Numbered from the stretch's first letter, positions 35,005 through 42,363 are shown. The stretch: 48,775 nt of DNA from Candidatus Roizmanbacteria bacterium (GCA_013335175.1 JAAXWC010000010.1:1-48775); one strand, 5' to 3'. Notes: a model not told the origin generated them from the sequence alone. Numbers and translations are program-made.

Positions 35005-35050
35005 TCAACCTCGGGGGTTGATTATGTTGCAAGGAGGCTCTAAAAATGAA
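35003..35050 (+). repeat. 48-bp direct repeat, copy 2
   Basis: Exact copy of 34081-34128. It overlaps the stop codon of the 107-residue gene on the left and the stop codon of the convergent Cys-rich protein gene on the right. The AAGGAGG-N8-ATG here would open only a 14-codon frame. Confidence 0.9.
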
Positions 35051-35447
35051 AAAATGCGAAAAACCACGTCCAAAATTCTTTTGGTTTTGACTTCTCTCGG
35101 GATGTTTGTGCTGATTTTACCGCGGGCGCAGTTGTTATCTCAAGAGTTGGTTGAACCATTGGAGTAGGAGCGATAGTTAGTGTTGGCGATGGAACAGGCG
35201 TATTTGTAGGAATCTGCCTAGGAGTTGGAGTCCACGTTGGTAAGGGAAACGGGGTACTACTGGGTGAGGCTGTGCCACAGGGGTAGTATGGTGCGCACTT
35301 GGTCGATAATGATGAACCATCACAACAGGTACATCCGCAAACTCCTCCATGATGAGAACAACAGCCAGAACGTGCTTCAACGCTTTTGCTAGTAAATACA
35401 AAGAGAACAAAAATAAGAGATAAAACGATACAGATTTTCCCTTTCAT
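35040..35447 (-). CDS. Secreted cysteine-rich protein with CCSHHGG motif
   Basis: A 135-residue protein with a signal peptide (about 1-25, KGKICIVLSLIFVLFVFTS...VEA). A Cys/His-rich segment follows at once (ARSGCCSHHGGVCGC, CCDGSSLSTKC), a motif also found in many small exported bacterial proteins and thought to coordinate metal or form disulfides. A Pro/Thr/Ser-rich linker (about 60-115) leads to a basic then aromatic end (PKEFWTWFFAFFHF). That end falls within the 48-bp repeat, so it may have been replaced by repeat insertion. TAGAAT (minus strand, 35456-35461) lies 8 nt before the ATG. Confidence 0.7.
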   Translation of the reverse strand: MKGKICIVLSLIFVLFVFTSKSVEARSGCCSHHGGVCGCTCCDGSSLSTKCAPYYPCGTASPSSTPFPLPTWTPTPRQIPTNTPVPSPTLTIAPTPMVQPTLEITTAPAVKSAQTSREKSKPKEFWTWFFAFFHF

Positions 35448-35464
35448 GTAAACCCATTCTACCT

Positions 35465-35490
35465 ATTTTGTAGATTATTGTCTACAAAAT
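35465..35490. promoter_or_regulatory. 10-bp perfect inverted repeat between divergent promoters
   Basis: ATTTTGTAGA (35465-35474) and TCTACAAAAT (35481-35490) are exact reverse complements separated by 6 bp. They lie between the -10 of the Cys-rich protein gene (35456-35461) and that of the 35533 gene (35520-35525). An operator for a dimeric regulator is the simplest reading. Confidence 0.5.
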
Positions 35491-35519
35491 ATTTCCGATG
35501 TTAATATTATATATTTCGA

Positions 35520-35525
35520 TATAAT
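35520..35525 (+). promoter_or_regulatory. -10 box of the 35533 gene
   Basis: TATAAT ends 7 nt before the ATG at 35533. Confidence 0.5.
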
Positions 35526-35532
35526 AGAAGAT

Positions 35533-36417
35533 ATGAGTGAAGAAGATATTCAACATCACAATAAAAATGAAATGCCTATTGGGCAAACGTCTGCGGGTGA
35601 AACGATATTCCTTGCTTTTGAAGAGGATGACTCTCCTAGTTTGTACGAGCAGATCTATGGAAAAGATATAATTGCAGAGATGGCGATACATCCGGGTGAA
35701 ACATCAGAACAGTATAAAGAACGAGTACAAGCACTTCATCCTCAAGAATCGCAAAAAAATTTAATAGAGGCAACATTTTTAGTAACCCGTGCATCCGAAT
35801 TTTCAATGGATGCTACTTCAGCATACCTGAATAAGACGGTACTTTCTCCTTCGATTGCAGGTATGTTCCCTCCAGAACTCAACACGAACATCCAGAAAAT
35901 AGGACCAAACGCGTTTTATCTTCAGATGAATCGAGAAGAAGCAAACGCTATTATTCGGGCGTGTAACATAAGCGCATTACAGGTAAAGTTGCACGGAGAT
36001 CAAATTGTAAGTGATATTCAAAAATCTACTTTAAAAGTATTATTAGGAGAAGAAAAATTACAAGGTCTTCATCTAAAAGGATCACTTCAACAAAAGACAG
36101 CGCTCTTAAGAGTTACAATTGCACAGAAACTACTCGCAGTCCAGTTGGGGGATAAAACAGCTAACGAATTAGTGACCCAAATAATTTCAGATTTAGTTCA
36201 AAAAGAGATTACACATAATTCACTTGGACTTAATACCAACGATACTAGCCAGTTGTTAACGCAGGTATCAAAAATGATAGGTTTGCCTTTTAGTGTCATT
36301 GAGTTAGCTGGTGAGTCTATTAGGCTTGCCATTGGACTTGAAGAATTTCATATCCCCTCTATTATCTTCTCAAATATAAAAGAACTTCTCTTTCAAGAAA
36401 CTCATCCCAAAACCTAA
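35533..36417 (+). CDS. Hypothetical protein, 294 residues
   Basis: A soluble protein with an acidic N-terminus (MSEEDIQHHNKNE) and largely helical composition (for example QQKTALLRVTIAQKLLAVQLGDKTANELVTQI in pieces). No signal peptide, membrane segment or catalytic motif stands out, and I do not recognise it. The context is an accessory stretch with other orphans. It has its own promoter opposite the Cys-rich secreted protein gene, with a shared 10-bp inverted repeat between them, so the two could be controlled together. Confidence 0.6.
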   Translation: MSEEDIQHHNKNEMPIGQTSAGETIFLAFEEDDSPSLYEQIYGKDIIAEMAIHPGETSEQYKERVQALHPQESQKNLIEATFLVTRASEFSMDATSAYLNKTVLSPSIAGMFPPELNTNIQKIGPNAFYLQMNREEANAIIRACNISALQVKLHGDQIVSDIQKSTLKVLLGEEKLQGLHLKGSLQQKTALLRVTIAQKLLAVQLGDKTANELVTQIISDLVQKEITHNSLGLNTNDTSQLLTQVSKMIGLPFSVIELAGESIRLAIGLEEFHIPSIIFSNIKELLFQETHPKT

Positions 36418-36503
36418 TAAAGGATTCATAAATTGCTTCATAAAAATATTCCCAGAGCCACATAGAGTAAATAAACCAAAGTGGAATAAACAAAAGAGTA
36501 CGA

Positions 36504-37487
36504 TTACTTTGGCTCGTGGATCGCCTTTACAAATTCTAAATATTCATGGTAGTGAGGGTTGGCTTTAATATCTTCGATACTTGATCCTGGACTAATAAAA
36601 CTTATCTGAAATGCAGTATCACCTTTTAGTAAATAGATATCCGAGTTGCATATCATTGCTCCGCACGCTAAATCCTGAATTGCTTGTGTTCCATTAATAT
36701 CTATCCAATGTCTCGAAACAGTTGCAGGTTCAGTTGTACCTTCCGCCGGTACTTTTTTCCGATCTAGGAGCATATTCCATTGCGGGCGATTATTTTCCGG
36801 AGCTCGGTACTCTTCTCGTTTGTGCACTCTTATTTCAGCACCAACTTTTATGATTGAATCGTGGTCTTTCAATTCATCTGCTGAATAATAACCAAGACTA
36901 TCATCTAACGAAGTCAAAACATAATCAGTTTTCCATCCTGGAAGTGCAGTTTTTAAATTGATATATGCCTCAAAAGTGTTCTTGGAAACATAAGGTAGAT
37001 ACGGCGTAAGAATGGCCTGGGTAAGCTCACTAGTTTTTTCTGGTGGCCAGGCATTGGTAATGTATGAATCAAGATCAACTGTTTGACAACTTCTCCCCTT
37101 TTTATAAACAAAATCAGTGGTTGGATTGTCTTTCGTATTATAGTCAGTCGAAAATTGTGCACAGAACTCATAAGAAGTACTCGTCTGAACGTTGTATTCA
37201 TATTCCTTTTTAGTTTGGGGATCAGTAAAATTTACTTCTTGTTCGTTCTGCGGTTTTAATTCCAAAAAACTTGTTGGAAGTTTGCGGTTTGCTTTGGCAT
37301 AGTTTGCAATTGCCAGTTTTATATCTTTAAAATCTTGCAATCGCTTCGCGTCGTAGGCGATTTCCTGACGAGAAATAGGAGAGCCAATACTAAAAAAAGC
37401 GTATCCAACAATAGAAACGACGGATAGAGTTAAAGCGACAATGAAAATATAATAGTTTCGCATATGGTTTTTAGATTCAATTAACAT
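36504..37487 (-). CDS. Membrane-anchored pseudopilin-like protein
   Basis: A 327-residue protein with one N-terminal membrane helix (about residues 9-32, YYIFIVALTLSVVSIVGYAFF). A segment typical of type IV pilin/type II secretion G-like proteins of this group follows: AKRLQDFKDIKLAIANYAKANRKLPTS, then TDPQTKKEYEYNV and SYEFCAQFSTDY. The classical prepilin peptidase site (G-F-T-L-x-E) is absent, so it may be an exported pseudopilin relative rather than a pilus subunit. The C-terminal half is unrecognised. An alternative ATG at 37463 would remove 8 residues. Confidence 0.55.
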   Translation of the reverse strand: MLIESKNHMRNYYIFIVALTLSVVSIVGYAFFSIGSPISRQEIAYDAKRLQDFKDIKLAIANYAKANRKLPTSFLELKPQNEQEVNFTDPQTKKEYEYNVQTSTSYEFCAQFSTDYNTKDNPTTDFVYKKGRSCQTVDLDSYITNAWPPEKTSELTQAILTPYLPYVSKNTFEAYINLKTALPGWKTDYVLTSLDDSLGYYSADELKDHDSIIKVGAEIRVHKREEYRAPENNRPQWNMLLDRKKVPAEGTTEPATVSRHWIDINGTQAIQDLACGAMICNSDIYLLKGDTAFQISFISPGSSIEDIKANPHYHEYLEFVKAIHEPK

Positions 37488-37578
37488 TTTGCCGCTTTCA
37501 CACTTTTATAATACTAAGAAGTAATGGTGAGTACAAGTGAGAAGGAAGAAACAGGTCTGTTACACAAATATAGTTTGT

Positions 37579-37598
37579 AAGTACTTTTTAAAGTACTT
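37579..37598. promoter_or_regulatory. 20-bp perfect palindrome upstream of the GNAT gene
   Basis: AAGTACTTT-TT-AAAGTACTT, arms exactly complementary. It ends 23 bp upstream of the -10 box (37622-37627), where a -35 element would be expected and where none is seen. Candidate operator or activator site. Confidence 0.45.
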
Positions 37599-37621
37599 CC
37601 ACCAAATAATAAGGTATATAT

Positions 37622-37627
37622 TATAAT
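37622..37627 (+). promoter_or_regulatory. -10 box of the GNAT gene
   Basis: TATAAT ends 6 nt before the ATG at 37634, the exact spacing expected if transcription begins at the A of the start codon. Confidence 0.55.
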
Positions 37628-37633
37628 ACCAAT

Positions 37634-38383
37634 ATGGTGGATATTTTTGATCTCAATAATGAACTTTTAGCTGGGTCTCTCATTTCTGAATATACCAAGT
37701 ATTCTACATACATACTAGTTAAATCAGTTTTTAAAGATGATCTTTATAATTTTATCGCTCCGACAGTGCCATTTCATCTTTTTGCATGGGAGGACGCAAA
37801 AAATACTATAAAAAAAAATTCAGAAGGTGGTTATCATTTTTCGTATTATTTAAAAAAAGATGACCAATATCATTTATATCTTAATAAATTCAAACAAAAA
37901 TCATATTTTATAGGGTTAATAGATACGTATGTTTACAAGCAAATTTACACAGAAAACTTCGCGCCACTAGAGGAATATGTTGAGGCCGATGATAGAACAA
38001 TTGATACATTTATGCAAGTTTCCACACACTGTTTCCCTGAATGGGAGAGCAATTCTGATTTTTGTAATTATCTATTCTTTGCTCAAAAACAAGAAAAATC
38101 TATGAATTTTCTTGTATATTTAGGGAATGAAGTAGCCGGTATAGGAAGCGTTTTTTATTCAACAGCTCTTGATATTGCCTATATTACGAACATGGGAACT
38201 CTCCCAAGTTTCAGAAATAGAGGTATACAAAAACGTTTGCTTAAACATATCTCAAATTATGTTGAAGGCAAAGGGGTTCATCGTTTGTATTCTATTGTTG
38301 AACCCAATAGTATCTCCCACAATAATTTTCTTAAACAAGGGTTTGAAACAATTGATACCTACGTAGTATTTCAGAAGGAATAA
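37634..38383 (+). CDS. GNAT-family N-acetyltransferase
   Basis: A 249-residue protein whose C-terminal half (about 110-249) is a GNAT acyltransferase. The core strands NFLVYLGNEVAGIGSVFY and AYITNMGTLPSFR lead into the acetyl-CoA pyrophosphate loop RNRGIQKRLL, and the end has the IVEPNSISHNNFLKQGFE motif. The N-terminal half is not recognised and may confer substrate choice. The substrate cannot be predicted. It has its own promoter with a palindrome upstream. Confidence 0.85.
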   Translation: MVDIFDLNNELLAGSLISEYTKYSTYILVKSVFKDDLYNFIAPTVPFHLFAWEDAKNTIKKNSEGGYHFSYYLKKDDQYHLYLNKFKQKSYFIGLIDTYVYKQIYTENFAPLEEYVEADDRTIDTFMQVSTHCFPEWESNSDFCNYLFFAQKQEKSMNFLVYLGNEVAGIGSVFYSTALDIAYITNMGTLPSFRNRGIQKRLLKHISNYVEGKGVHRLYSIVEPNSISHNNFLKQGFETIDTYVVFQKE

Positions 38384-38390
38384 ACGAGTG

Positions 38391-38411
38391 ATGTAGAATA
38401 TTATTCTACAT
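38391..38411. terminator. Perfect 9-bp hairpin after the GNAT gene
   Basis: ATGTAGAAT and ATTCTACAT pair perfectly around a 3-nt loop, 7 bp after the GNAT stop. No U-tract follows on either strand, so terminator activity is uncertain. Confidence 0.4.
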
Positions 38412-38415
38412 TCGA

Positions 38416-38541
38416 TTATCGTTTATGCAATCTTTTTTTCACGTCTTTCGTGTAGCCCACGTATAAATGATTGTCTTCGCGAGATGAAGCGTCAGACGCT
38501 TCCCTATAAGAATGAATAGAACTTGAGTGTCTGGAGAAGTC
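38416..38541 (-). pseudogene. GIY-YIG endonuclease remnant
   Basis: On the minus strand an open stretch with no ATG reads ...SREDNHLYVGYTKDVKKRLHKR and then a stop at 38416-38418. NHLYVGYTKDVKKRL is the second conserved element of UvrC-like GIY-YIG nucleases; the first GIY-like strand and everything after KRLHKR are missing. It abuts tRNA-Val, as decaying small nuclease genes next to tRNAs often do. Confidence 0.6.
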
Positions 38542-38549
38542 GAGTTTGT

Positions 38550-38622
38550 GACCGCTACAGGACTTGAACCTGTGACCTTTACAATGTCAATGTAACGCTC
38601 TAGCCAACTGAGCTAAGCGGTC
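38550..38622 (-). tRNA. tRNA-Val (GAC)
   Basis: Cloverleaf read on the minus strand: 7-bp acceptor GACCGCT/AGCGGTC, D-arm AGCTCAGTTGG, anticodon stem TTACA/TGTAA with loop TTGACAT (anticodon GAC), and a TTCAAGT T-loop. 73 nt, no encoded CCA. Confidence 0.95.
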
Positions 38623-38632
38623 AAAAAAGTGC

Positions 38633-38705
38633 GGAGCCAAGGGGACTCGAACCCCCAACCTCTGCCGTGACAGGGCAGCGCTCTAACCAGTTGAGCCATG
38701 ACTCC
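38633..38705 (-). tRNA. tRNA-Asp (GTC)
   Basis: Minus strand: acceptor GGAGTCA/TGGCTCC, anticodon stem CTGCC/GGCAG with loop CTGTCAC (anticodon GTC), T-arm GGGGG-TTCGAGT-CCCC. It lies 10 bp from tRNA-Val on the same strand and is likely co-transcribed. CCA is not encoded. Confidence 0.95.
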
Positions 38706-38715
38706 AAAATCATTC

Positions 38716-39999
38716 TTATACAATTCTACCAAACAAACTTCCATTTTTACACTCCAATATCTGTACCGGCACGATCTCTCCCGTTCGGTCATGGGTAGTA
38801 TCCACCAGCACAGGGATCTGGTTTTCCAAAAGCCCCTGTTGGGAATTTCCCTCCTTTTTTTCCAGTATCAGTGTGGCAAACCGCTGCCCAACATGGCTAT
38901 CTAAAAATTTCTGATATTTTTTTGCTCCGAGTTCTGCAAGCGCGCGTGCACGTTTAATTTTTTCTGCTGAGGTAGGTTCATTCACCCTTTTTTTCATATA
39001 CGAAGCAGCAGTATTTTTTCTCTCGGAATAGCGAAATACATGAAAACGAGAAATAGGGGTCTGCTCTAAAAATTTGTAGGTGTCCTGAAAATCCTTTTCC
39101 TCTTCCCCTAAAAATCCAACGATAACATCGGTGCCTATAAATGCAAACGGTTGAATTATTGCTATCTGGTTTAGTTTTTCCAGAAATTCCTCTCGCGTGT
39201 ATCCACGTTTCATAAGTTGAAGTATTTTATTTGAACCCGATTGCAAAGGAATATGAAAAAAATCGACAAAACGAGGATTTTGAGCCTCAGTTTCATACCA
39301 TTTGAGAAATTCGGGAGTAATACTCCACGGATGAATAGATCCAAAACTCAGACGAGGGATAGAAGTCTCTGAAAGGATGGCCGAAATAAGGCCAAGAAAA
39401 GATTCTCCGGTATCATATCCATACGCCTCTGTATTAATCGCCGCTGCAATAACCTCCTGTATCCCCTCCTTTTCGTACGCAGATATCGTTTCAACTATGG
39501 TTTGCGTAGCGATAGAACGGGGTGTCCCTCGCAAATAGGGCACAATGCAGTAGGTGCAAAATCGTTGACAGCCATCTTGGATTTTCAAGATAACACGTTT
39601 GGAATTCAGATATTTGTCATTTACCGTAACCGATGCTGGTACAGGTGCCGTTTGTTTTGTAGAAGACTCTTTCTCAATGAGAGAAGCGATAAATTCCTTG
39701 TTGCTATTATCTATGAGCATGTCTCCATCCGGAAGTTTCATCTGTTGGTTTATCCAGTTTGTTGCGGCGCAGCCAGTCACGATTAGTTTTGTCTGAGGAT
39801 ATTTCCTGCGGATCTGGTACATGAGCTGTTTTACTTCCCGCTCAGCTTTATGGGTTACAGAGCACGAATTTATGATATAAAATGAAGGATCCCCCTGATC
39901 TTTCGTGAACCCAAACTCAACAAGTCGTTTGTCTAGTTCTTCTTGTTCTGCCTGATTCACCCGACATCCAAAGCTGTGAGAGTAAAACGTTTTTCGCAT
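38716..39999 (-). CDS. mtaB: tRNA threonylcarbamoyladenosine methylthiotransferase MtaB-like
   Basis: A 427-residue radical SAM methylthiotransferase. The N-terminal UPF0004 domain begins FYSHSFGCRVNQAEQEELDK and has further cluster cysteines (NSCSVT, VTGCAA). The radical SAM cluster is CQRFCTYC (C-x3-C-x2-C) followed by IVPYLRG. A C-terminal TRAM-like RNA-binding domain closes the protein. The GCRVNQ-E pattern favours MtaB (ms2t6A at A37 of tRNA) over MiaB or RimO. I use the ATG at 39999; a GTG 15 nt upstream is in frame. TACAAT (minus strand) ends 5 nt before that ATG. Two tRNA genes lie just downstream. Confidence 0.9.
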   Translation of the reverse strand: MRKTFYSHSFGCRVNQAEQEELDKRLVEFGFTKDQGDPSFYIINSCSVTHKAEREVKQLMYQIRRKYPQTKLIVTGCAATNWINQQMKLPDGDMLIDNSNKEFIASLIEKESSTKQTAPVPASVTVNDKYLNSKRVILKIQDGCQRFCTYCIVPYLRGTPRSIATQTIVETISAYEKEGIQEVIAAAINTEAYGYDTGESFLGLISAILSETSIPRLSFGSIHPWSITPEFLKWYETEAQNPRFVDFFHIPLQSGSNKILQLMKRGYTREEFLEKLNQIAIIQPFAFIGTDVIVGFLGEEEKDFQDTYKFLEQTPISRFHVFRYSERKNTAASYMKKRVNEPTSAEKIKRARALAELGAKKYQKFLDSHVGQRFATLILEKKEGNSQQGLLENQIPVLVDTTHDRTGEIVPVQILECKNGSLFGRIV

Positions 40000-40004
40000 G
40001 GGAT

Positions 40005-40010
40005 ATTGTA
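40005..40010 (-). promoter_or_regulatory. -10 box of mtaB
   Basis: TACAAT on the minus strand, 5 nt before the ATG at 39999. It also argues against the upstream GTG start, which would fall inside or before this box. Confidence 0.4.
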
Positions 40011-40197
40011 CCACTTCACGATTTATCTTTATATATACATATTAAGTATTCAGTTAATATTCTATAAGTATTGAAATGATAAGGAATAGTATTTTGTACC
40101 AGTTTTGTGCTGAATTCGAGATAGGTCTGCTCCTACAAGCTGTTTTAATCCTATTTAATCAAAAATACGTTTGTTATTTGAATCATTTCATTTACAC

Positions 40198-40226
40198 TTG
40201 ACATTCTTATAGGATACTGTTATACT
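40198..40226 (+). promoter_or_regulatory. Consensus sigma-70 promoter of the secreted muralytic gene
   Basis: TTGACA (40198-40203), 17-bp spacer, TATACT (40221-40226). This is a consensus-like promoter with optimal spacing. It leaves a leader of about 50 nt that is occupied by the terminator-like hairpin. Confidence 0.85.
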
Positions 40227-40234
40227 ACATTCAG

Positions 40235-40283
40235 ATCCTAAGGTTTTTCTACGCGAGTTAGAAAAGCTTTAGGATTTTTTTTT
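40235..40283 (+). terminator. Leader attenuator: 17-bp hairpin and U9 directly before the start codon
   Basis: Arms 40235-40251 and 40259-40275 pair over 17 positions (two G-U) around a 7-nt loop, followed by a run of nine T ending at 40283, one base before the ATG. This is a textbook intrinsic terminator placed between a strong promoter and its gene. The AGGA in the 3' arm is also the only Shine-Dalgarno-like sequence, so the stem would block translation too. Confidence 0.75.
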
Positions 40284-40853
40284 ATGGTAAAAGCATTTAT
40301 AGCATCTTTACTTTTTGTAATGATGCTTGGACTTAACCCAAAAAACACTTTCGCTCAGGTAGCCGGATCTTCGGCAACCATGGAAGCGCGAACCGCTTCT
40401 GTGTCGGCTAGCGTTTTAGATACTTCAAAAGGTATGGCTATCAAACGTCTGGTTATTAAACGCACTCTTGAAAAATACCATTCACCTTTGGTAAATTCAG
40501 TGGATGCCTTTATGAATGCATGTCAAAAATATAGCCTCGACTGTTATTTGCTTCCTTCTATTACTGGGTTAGAATCCACCTTTGGTCAGTTTATTTGGCC
40601 TACTTCGTATAACCCATTTGGATGGGGCGGTGGATATATTATGTTTAAAAGCTGGGAAGAAGGAATTCAGACCGTGGCTCGTGGACTTCGAGAAAACTAT
40701 GTGAATAAAGGTGCTACCGATGTGGAATCTATTGGACATATTTACTCTGAGAGTCCTACATGGGCTGTCCGAGTGCGAAACTTTATGGCTCAAATGGAAC
40801 GTGATGAAGAAAAAAATCAATTGTTTTTTGACATGAATCGTGTACAATTGTAA
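40284..40853 (+). CDS. Secreted glucosaminidase/lysozyme-like protein
   Basis: A 189-residue protein with a signal peptide (about 1-25, VKAFIASLLFVMMLGLNPKNTFAQ). The C-terminal domain (about 65-180) resembles GH73/lysozyme-like peptidoglycan hydrolases: CYLLPSITGLESTFGQF, where the Glu in GLES is the likely catalytic acid, then YNPFGWGGG and SWEEGIQTVARGLRENY. It would cut cell-wall glycan outside the cell. A paralogue lies at 42364-42963. Expression is probably gated by the leader hairpin. Trigger factor begins 2 bp after its stop, so the secreted enzyme and a chaperone share an operon. Confidence 0.8.
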   Translation: MVKAFIASLLFVMMLGLNPKNTFAQVAGSSATMEARTASVSASVLDTSKGMAIKRLVIKRTLEKYHSPLVNSVDAFMNACQKYSLDCYLLPSITGLESTFGQFIWPTSYNPFGWGGGYIMFKSWEEGIQTVARGLRENYVNKGATDVESIGHIYSESPTWAVRVRNFMAQMERDEEKNQLFFDMNRVQL

Positions 40854-40855
40854 GG

Positions 40856-41719
40856 ATGATTACACACAAACTTAACAAACTACCGAAAAACACGTACCAA
40901 ATTACTGCTACTATTCCTTGGAAGGAAATTGAAAAAGAGTACGAAAAATCATTTGAAAAGCTGTCAGAGGATCTTACTGTAGAGGGCTTTCGCAAAGGAA
41001 AGGCACCTAAAAAAATAGCAGAAGAACATCTTTCCAAAGACAAAGTATTCAACCACATGATCCGTTCACTCCTTCCCGTCATTTATTCAGATATCGTAAA
41101 GAAAGAAGAAATAAAGCCTATTATTTCACCGAAAATAGACCTACAGCAAGCAAAAGAAGGAGAAGATTGGGTTATTTTGTTTACGGTCGTTGAACGCCCT
41201 GATGTGGACTTAAAAAATTACCAGGAAACGGTAAAAAAAGCAAAAGCGGAGGCTAAAAAAGCGGACATTTGGGTTCCAGGTACGGAAGAAAAAAAGCCGA
41301 ATCCTGAACAAAGTAGCCAGGAGCAGATGAATGTTGTTCTCAACAGCTTACTTAAAAATGTTCCCTGCGAAATCCCCGATCTTATTATTGAAGAGGAATT
41401 GCAACAACGTCTTACTCGATTGGTAGATGATGTTCAGAAGCTCGGCCTTACCATGGAAAACTATGTTCAATCGAAAGGTACCACGATCGAAGACTTAAAA
41501 AAACAATATACAAAAGAAATTGAAGAAATGTACAAAATAGAGTTTATTTTAGGCGCTATTGGTGACGAACAAAAAATTGAGGTAAATGATTCTGACATAG
41601 AAGAACTTGTGAATCATGCAAAAGATGAAAAGGAACGCGAATTTGCAAAGCAGAATGCCTATTACTATGCGTCTTTTATGCGTAAGCAAAAAACTCTTGC
41701 TTATTTGTTAGACTTATAG
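40856..41719 (+). CDS. tig: Trigger factor, short form without PPIase domain
   Basis: A 287-residue ribosome-associated chaperone. The N-terminal ribosome-binding domain has the signature VEGFRKGKAPKKI (about 42-54). Full-length trigger factor (about 430 residues) has an FKBP-type prolyl isomerase domain after residue 150; here the sequence passes through a charged linker (KKAKAEAKKADIWVPG) directly into the helical C-terminal arms (PDLIIEEELQQRLTRLVDDVQKLG). It therefore keeps holding function but not isomerase function. It is coupled to the upstream secreted hydrolase gene. Confidence 0.9.
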   Translation: MITHKLNKLPKNTYQITATIPWKEIEKEYEKSFEKLSEDLTVEGFRKGKAPKKIAEEHLSKDKVFNHMIRSLLPVIYSDIVKKEEIKPIISPKIDLQQAKEGEDWVILFTVVERPDVDLKNYQETVKKAKAEAKKADIWVPGTEEKKPNPEQSSQEQMNVVLNSLLKNVPCEIPDLIIEEELQQRLTRLVDDVQKLGLTMENYVQSKGTTIEDLKKQYTKEIEEMYKIEFILGAIGDEQKIEVNDSDIEELVNHAKDEKEREFAKQNAYYYASFMRKQKTLAYLLDL

Positions 41720-41725
41720 TAAAAT
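41720..41725 (+). promoter_or_regulatory. -10 box of the DUF5660-like gene
   Basis: TAAAAT overlaps the tig stop region and ends 6 nt before the ATG at 41732. Confidence 0.35.
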
Positions 41726-41731
41726 AGGCCC

Positions 41732-42361
41732 ATGCAACGGCCTATGAAACAGACAAAATCTACTACCGTTACTCGACAGGATACTCCTGAGAGATTGAAC
41801 GACCTAAGAGGAGTTGGTTCTGCATTGGTAAATGGAACAGGCCAAGCGTTTGAAGATATCGGAACCGGTATTTTTGAACAGTTATTTAATCTTCCTTCGG
41901 CTGATGATGGTACATTTCTTCCTCGACGTGAACAAAAACAAGAACAGACCATAGAAAATAAACCACCAGCTGTAAATAAAATGGTGAATAAAATAGACAT
42001 TTTTAGCTTTAGAGAGACAAGTGAAAAGCAACAGATTGAACAATATTTGCAACAGATCCGAGAATTGACTACTACGATAAAAAAATCTGGAAATGCTCCT
42101 ATGGATCAAATGCGAGATATCGAGAAAATGACCCTTGAAAACTGGACAGACAAGCCAGGAGTTTATCACATTCGCTTTTTAGAAATCATTATCTCCTTGT
42201 TGAAACTCATTAACAAAAAGATAAGCAATTCGAATACATGGCTCGACGCAATGGTTTCTAAAAAACAAAAAAGAGGATCTGCATTTTTATCCCGTTCTAA
42301 AAAAATGGGAACTTCATACTTTTTATCTGAAGAACTCAAACTCACACGAAATACGGGATAA
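41732..42361 (+). CDS. DUF5660-like protein
   Basis: A 209-residue soluble protein. The first part is polar and low in structure, with a GVGSALVNGTGQAFEDIGTGIFEQLF amphipathic stretch. The second half has a conserved-looking block: YHIRFLEIIISLLKLINKKI, NTWLDAM, and KKQKRGSAFLSRSKKMGTSYFLSEE. This end resembles DUF5660, a family I know from CPR genomes; the assignment is from pattern memory. No function is established. It lies 12 bp after tig and its stop is 2 bp from the stop of the convergent muralytic gene. Confidence 0.65.
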   Translation: MQRPMKQTKSTTVTRQDTPERLNDLRGVGSALVNGTGQAFEDIGTGIFEQLFNLPSADDGTFLPRREQKQEQTIENKPPAVNKMVNKIDIFSFRETSEKQQIEQYLQQIRELTTTIKKSGNAPMDQMRDIEKMTLENWTDKPGVYHIRFLEIIISLLKLINKKISNSNTWLDAMVSKKQKRGSAFLSRSKKMGTSYFLSEELKLTRNTG

Positions 42362-42363
42362 AA

